From: Cyanophora paradoxa
Taxonomy: Eukaryota; Glaucocystophyceae; Cyanophorales; Cyanophoraceae
Direction: 5' to 3'
Assembly: GCA_004431415.1 (NCBI GenBank)
Contig: QPMI01000439.1
Span: 62,001-126,000 of the forward strand
Length of the DNA stretch: 64,000 nt
This document shows positions 59,205 through 64,000 of this stretch, piece after piece. The notes beneath the pieces were generated by a model. That model was not told the origin of the DNA, did no database searches, and worked only from the letters and a program-made list of their open reading frames with translations. Position 1 is the first letter of the stretch. Each line of letters starts with the position of its first letter. A program made the position numbers and the translations under genes.

Positions 59205-59820
59205 TTATAGATCTGTTGAATTGAAAGACGACACCGGATTTGTATATATAATTTCTGTAATGACTAGTATCAGGTATACAAAAGTAGTAACATAACTAGA
59301 CCAAGGATTATGCGAACTACGTTTACTCACTGATTATTTAAGCTTTCCATCGAAGTTCAACTGGAACCCTCTGTATACTCACTGATTATATAAGCTTTCG
59401 ATCGAAGTTCAACTGGAACCCTCTCAGAGGTTGAAAGCCGAAAACAATAAAGCTAGCGCTGCCAGCTGCAGGCTGTGCCGCAACCTGGGCCACCTGGCAA
59501 ACCTACCAATAGAGTATACCGTACCGTGGGGCCGAGAGGCCTCACCCCTCCTGGGAAAAAAGAACTAGCTACAGCACTCGAAACTGCACAGGTATTATAG
59601 TCAATTTATAGATCTGTTGAGTTGAAACTTGAAAGACTGGCATGGATATCTATATAATATCTGTTGACTAATACCAGGTAATATAAGAAGCAAAACTAGG
59701 CCAAGGATTATGCGAACTACTCACTAATTATTCTACATGTACAAGTTTCCGACGGTCAACTAGAATACTTGAAACCATCAGGGCGCTGAAAGCTGAAAAC
59801 AAAGCTGTGCCGCAAGCAAT
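59205..59820. repeat. Diverged direct repeats in the spacer
   Basis: Two related stretches, about 59205-59490 and 59606-59820, share ATAGATCTGTTGA (59207 and 59608), a perfect 20-mer CCAAGGATTATGCGAACTAC (59301 and 59701, exactly 400 bp apart) and GCTGTGCCGCA. The first also contains an internal 49-bp tandem duplication (59324-59372 and 59376-59424, two mismatches). The stretch is much more AT-rich than the window and has no open frame of interest. Confidence 0.8.
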
Positions 59821-59879
59821 GGCGACTCGAGCTCTCGCCCGATCGCTGCAGGGAGCGGCCTGGCCTATACATAGCTAGA

Positions 59880-62800
59880 TCACAGGACGGGGGGGCCGGC
59901 AGCCGCGTCCGCAGCGTGGTTGTGGCCGACGCCCGGACGGTGCGCGTGCAGAGTGAAATTCACAGGGGCGGCGGGGAATCCGGCGGCGAGGGCGGCGAGG
60001 AACGGGCAGCCGGCGCGGTGCGGGAGGGGCGAGAGGGCGCGCGAGAGGAGGATGCGGGTGGGGCACGGCTTCAGGAGCGCGTCGTCGAAGCCGCCGGCCA
60101 TGCACCGCGCGCGCGTCGACTCGCAGAGCCCCGCGCTGCGGTGCCGAAATATGAAATACAAGCTAAAGTCAGCGGCGAGTTCAGATACGTATTTGAATTA
60201 TTGCTGATATGTAAAAAGGATTTGCAAATCTGAACTGGGCTGAAAACTTAAGGGGGATCCAGATCCACTGACCTCCACGCGACGATGGTCTTTGGGCTTG
60301 AGCTCGGATCCGGACTGAGGTCGCCAGGCGCAGACTGCGCGGCGGCGGCGGCGGCGGCGGCGGCCTCGTCGGCCCGCATCTCCCGAATCGCCTCCTGCGG
60401 GGCCAAATTCGAAATCTGAGGCGAAGGCGCCGGCGAGGCCAGGGCGAGGGCGAGGGCGAAAGGGGGGGGCGAGGGGGAAGGGGGGGAGGGGGTGGAAGAG
60501 GCGGCCGCGGGGGATGGGGGGCGGGGGATGGGGGGCGCGGGAGGGGGGGGGGAGGGGGGGGGAGGGGGGTTCGCACGTGGCCGGTCATGCGAGGCATGTC
60601 GAGGTCTAGCACGACGGCGTCGTAGGCCCGCGCCCGCGTCGCCTCCACCGCCGCCCGCCCGTCGGCCACCACGTCCAGGCGCCCCGCGGGGCCAGAGACG
60701 ACGGGGCCAAAGATCCGCTTGGCGATGAGCCGGTTCAGCGGCTGTTCGGCTCGCGATCAGTTCGATCGCGAAAAATTGAAGCTGGCGAGAGGGCCGGGGG
60801 TACGCGCCTCGTCGTCGGCGACGAGTACCTGGAAGCCGCAGGTGCAGCGCCCGAGGACGGACCGCACCGCACCGGATCCGGATCCGCCGTAGGCCCGCTC
60901 CGCGGCCGCCGCGGAGAGGGGGCTCGCCCCGACAGACGGCGCCGTGCTCGCCAGCACGCCGGGGGCCGCAAGCTTAAGGGGACGGGAGGGAGGGGCGGGC
61001 GGGAGCAGCGACACCAGGGCCAGGGCCGCGGACGGCGAGCTCGAGCTAGAGGGGACAGGGGCGGGGCTGCAGCTGGGGACGTCGACGTCGACGGATCCGG
61101 AGGCGATCGCTCCTTCGAATTCTTTCGCTTCCTCCTCCTCCTCGTCCTCGTCCTCGGCGTTCTCCTCTGAGAGCTTGCGGAGGGCGCCGCTGGCTTCCAG
61201 CGCCTCCCGCAGGCGCGCCCGCGACTGCCCCCCCGCGCCCAGGTCCAAGGTAGCCCGCCGGCTCGGGTACCGCTGCCGCGGCGGCGTTGTCGGCGAAGCC
61301 CGCAAGAGCTGGAGGCTCGGCGCATCCGCGGCGGCGGCGGCGAGGAGGAGCGACGTGCTGAAAGCCGGAGCTGACTCCGAGAGTCGAACCGGCGCCAGCT
61401 GCAGCCCCGCAATCTGAGGCGAGTCCGGCAGCTGCAGCTGCGGCGGGCGCTCCCTTGGGGGGCTGTCTGGCGGGGAATCCGGGGCCGGGGCCGGGGCCTG
61501 GGGCGAGGTCGCGATCGGAGTCCGGGCCCCGGAGGGGGCCGAGGGGGGTACGAGTCCAGCCTGGCGGAGCTGCGCGGAGAGGGCCGAGACCCGCACGGGG
61601 GGGGCGTGCCTTGCGAGCAGACCCCCGACGCGCTCCAGGGCCCCTGCTCGAGTCCGTAAGGGGCCCTTCAACAATAATTTCATTTCTTGGGAGCGGGCGG
61701 GCAATTACAAGCTTATGATTAAAGCTTTAAGCTTTAAGCTGTCGGCTTATAATTAAGCGCGTGCGCACCTCTGGAGGGCGGGCGTGGCTCGGGGACGCGG
61801 CCCTCGCGCGATGGGGGAGGCGCGCGGGCGCCCCCGGGGCCCCTGAATTTGAAGCCCTGGAACGGACCCAGGGACAGCGCGCCTCCGCCGCCGCGTACCC
61901 CCTCCGCCTCGCCGCCCCGGGGGTAAAGGGGCGCTTCTGGGACCGAAGCGGGGATGTCGACGTCGCCGTCCACAGAGGCGCACGGGAGTACTAGTGGGGG
62001 AAGGGTGCGGGGCCGGAGCGCCGGCGCCGGGGCTCCCAGCGCGGGCTCCAGCTCGGAGGAGCACGGCTGGACGGCGTCTCCGTCGCCGTCGGCCGCGGCC
62101 GGAGGGTGATCATGAGTGCTTGGGGCCGGCGGCCGCGGGACGGGCTCGGGGGAGACGAAGTCACGAGGGGTACCGCCGTTGACGTTAACGTTGGAGGGGT
62201 CGGGGAATTCGAAGGCGCAAGGGCTCAGCACGTTTACTTGGGAGCGGGAGAGCGCGTTGACCAGCGCGGGCTCCGAAGCATTGCGGCGTATGCCTGCAGA
62301 GGCTCATGATTAGCACTCTGAAAAGAAGCCCGATCGTGATTTGCATCGATGAAAACATTGTAAAGAGATGCTCTAGATATATTTATATCGATTGTCTGAG
62401 AACCGAACTTCGCGTAATTATAATGTGTAATTATAAGGGGGTACTGTGTAAGGGAAATGTGTCGGGTGCTGTAACGTGTGTAACGGTAGTTCTTTTTTTT
62501 GGGGGGGGGGCGGGCGGGCAGGGGGATGGGCGGGCGGGGTGGGGGAGGGGATGGGGGGGGGGGGGGGGGGGGCGGGACAGGGAGGAGGGGGAGGAGGAGG
62601 AGGGGGGGGGGGGGACGGTCACCGCGGAAGTAGGGGGCCGGGGAGCAGGCGGCGACGAGGCGCGCGACGGACTCCGGGAGGTCCTTTTCGCTCGAAGCCG
62701 CCTCGGGGCCGGCCAGGTAGAGGCCTAGGGCCCGCCTCGCCGCCGCCCTGGGCGCCGGCACGAAACCGAAATCCCGGGGGGACGCGGCCGCGGCCGGCTG

Positions 62801-63001
62801 CAGCCTGGCGAGACCGCCGGCTCCAAAGTTGCCGGCGGCGGCGCCGGCGGGTCGCCACGAACTCACAGCTGCAGGGCGAGCGGCGTGGAGGCTTGGGAGC
62901 ATTTGGGAGGTCGACGGGCCGCCCCCGATCGCGGCGTCGCGGCGAATCGGTCCTAGGGCGTGATCGTGATCGTAAGTGGCCGCGCATGCTGTATTATACA
63001 T
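59880..63001 (-). CDS. Response-regulator receiver-domain protein with long disordered N-terminal part
   Basis: Phosphorelay output or adaptor protein. The C-terminal receiver is spread over about four exons: FQVLVADDEA (about 60830, acidic pocket), then LNRLIAKRIFGPVVSG and VVADGRAAVEATRARAYDAVVLDLDMPRMTG (60670-60580), whose first Asp in LDLDMP is the predicted phosphoacceptor; then KTIVAWS|AGLCESTRARCMAGGFDDALLKP, joined over an intron (about 60290/60140), supplying the conserved Ser/Thr and the Lys. It ends at the stop 59880-59882 after an odd extra stretch of about 55 residues. Upstream, 61700-60850 is one low-complexity exon containing ALERVGGLLARH and a Glu-rich run, and 62230-61780 is Pro-rich. 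The first exon (63001 or ATG 62902, to about 62620) has ARRALGLYLAGPEAASSEKD. No histidine-kinase H-box or N-box was found in the window. The N-terminal exons might belong to a separate gene. Confidence 0.65.
62495..62620. repeat. G-rich intron tract in the receiver-protein gene
   Basis: G-runs broken by A and C occupy most of the intron between the first exon (ending about 62620) and the Pro-rich exon near 62230. In the sense of the gene they are C-rich. Confidence 0.85.
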
Positions 63002-64000
63002 CTATATATAAATCTCGATGTGCATATACGCGTGGGAGGCCTAGGCGGATCGTCGGATCGATATCCCGGCGCGGGCCGCGCGGGGGCCGCGGGCCGCGGC
63101 CGGGGGCCGCGGCTGCCGCAGTGTGCGGTTACTTACCGGAGAGCACTTCCATCGCAAGCTTACGTCGACGTCGCGTTCACTCTCCGAAGACGACTCGACG
63201 CCGACTCACCCTAGGCCTCCGGTCCGGACCAGGCTCCGGTCCGGACTCCGGACTCAGTGACTAGCTTAGAAGTACTCAGGACTCCAAAGCTCGCCCGTAC
63301 GACTCGGCGAATTTCAGACCTTGCTTGAACAGTAAACTGAGCAGCGCACGCGCAAGCTTTGCAAGCGCGCGCTGCTGAGGGCTGAAGGCCCGGCCGTCGG
63401 GCTGAAGGGCGACTTCACGAACGCTCCGGTCCGCGACGTCAATCGGTCGGCCAGATGCTACACAGCCTACACTAGTATACGTACGTAATTTATAAACGTA
63501 TACTGTGATCATGCATATGATTGACATGCACACTACAATTTCGCAGCAGCATGCAGCCGCTGAACTGCCGCGCTGAACTCCGGGAGATCTAGAGTCGACT
63601 ATGCCGGCACGGTAGTACTACGGTAGCGGACCACTAGCGGCCGGCTGCGGTCCTCGAGTCGCGATCGATCGCGAGGACCTCGAGCTCGCCGAGTCGACTC
63701 CGAGGCTCCCGGTTCAGAGTCTTGGACTGGAGAGTCAGCTGCAGTGGAGACTGGAGACTGGAGTCACTGGACCAGTGGACCCGGACTCCCGGAGACTCCC
63801 GGGCCCGGCCGGAGGCCCGGAGACTGGGCCGGAGGCCCGGAGGGCCGGAGACTGGGTCGGAGTCCTCGCGCGCGGACTCGCGATCGCGATTCCGAAGTTC
63901 GGCGATCGTATTTCGCGCCTCCGACTCTCAGGCTCCGAGCCTCGGAGTCCGACTCTCAGTACACATGTACACTGTGATCCGATGATCATGACTCATGAGT
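63002..64000. other. Right-end spacer with short GC-rich repeats, no gene seen
   Basis: No splice-supported coding sequence was found. It includes tandem GGCCGGAGGCCCGGAGACTG units at 63807-63850, TCCGGTCCGGAC repeats at 63220-63250, and many TCGAGTC/GACTCC words over 63560-63960. The receiver gene promoter may lie at the left end. Confidence 0.45.

Noticed and set aside
1-64000. Prokaryotic origin, operons, CRISPR arrays or tRNA/rRNA genes
   Set aside because: Domains are interrupted by phase-consistent GT-AG introns throughout; no spaced repeat array or RNA-gene signature was seen by eye.

Overview
This window is nuclear DNA of a GC-rich, intron-dense unicellular eukaryote, probably a protist or alga; I cannot name the lineage. 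Almost every recognisable domain is split across short GT-AG exons. Introns are mostly 50-110 nt, typically start GTGCG or GTGAG and end CGCAG or GCGCAG. Very few reading frames are usable without splicing, so I read the genes by joining exons in phase. No rRNA, tRNA, CRISPR array, operon or intact transposon was seen.

Layout, left to right. 1-3794 (-) is an AP endonuclease IV/APN1 gene with all nine metal ligands and an AT-hook tail running off the left edge. 3900-6138 (+) is a coiled-coil, low-complexity protein. 7154-12207 and 13379-18054 (+) are tandem paralogues joining SMYD-like cysteine/TPR modules to a coiled coil, a CCCH zinc finger and a RING-H2 finger. 18475-22783 and 23413-27324 (-) are a second tandem pair of unrecognised proteins, built from two copies each of a three-exon module. 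28288-38186 (-) is a large DUF4062-NACHT-WD40 STAND NTPase. 38875-40839 (-) is a TTC5/STRAP homologue. 41549-50164 (+) is a MER3/HFM1 meiotic helicase with a very long disordered tail. 50811-58977 (+) is a DUF4062-NACHT-TPR protein of nephrocystin-3 type, with one 126-nt exon per 42-residue repeat. 59880-63001 (-) is a protein with a C-terminal response-regulator receiver domain. The last kilobase has no gene I can support.

How the genes relate. Repair and recombination (APN1, MER3) and stress signalling (TTC5, receiver protein) sit beside two STAND NTPases that share the same N-terminal DUF4062-NACHT core but carry different sensor repeats, WD40 versus TPR. The two tandem pairs are local duplications. 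The RING pair probably encodes ubiquitin ligases. SUMO-interaction-like motifs recur in four genes. Whether the NTPases and the RING pair act together, for example in an innate-immunity-like or ciliary pathway, is conjecture.

Non-coding landscape. Introns and spacers hold long G/C homopolymers, many copies of the octamer GATCATGA (or its complement), a dispersed repeat of about 37-47 bp at three places, and a repeat-rich spacer at 59.0-59.9 kb.
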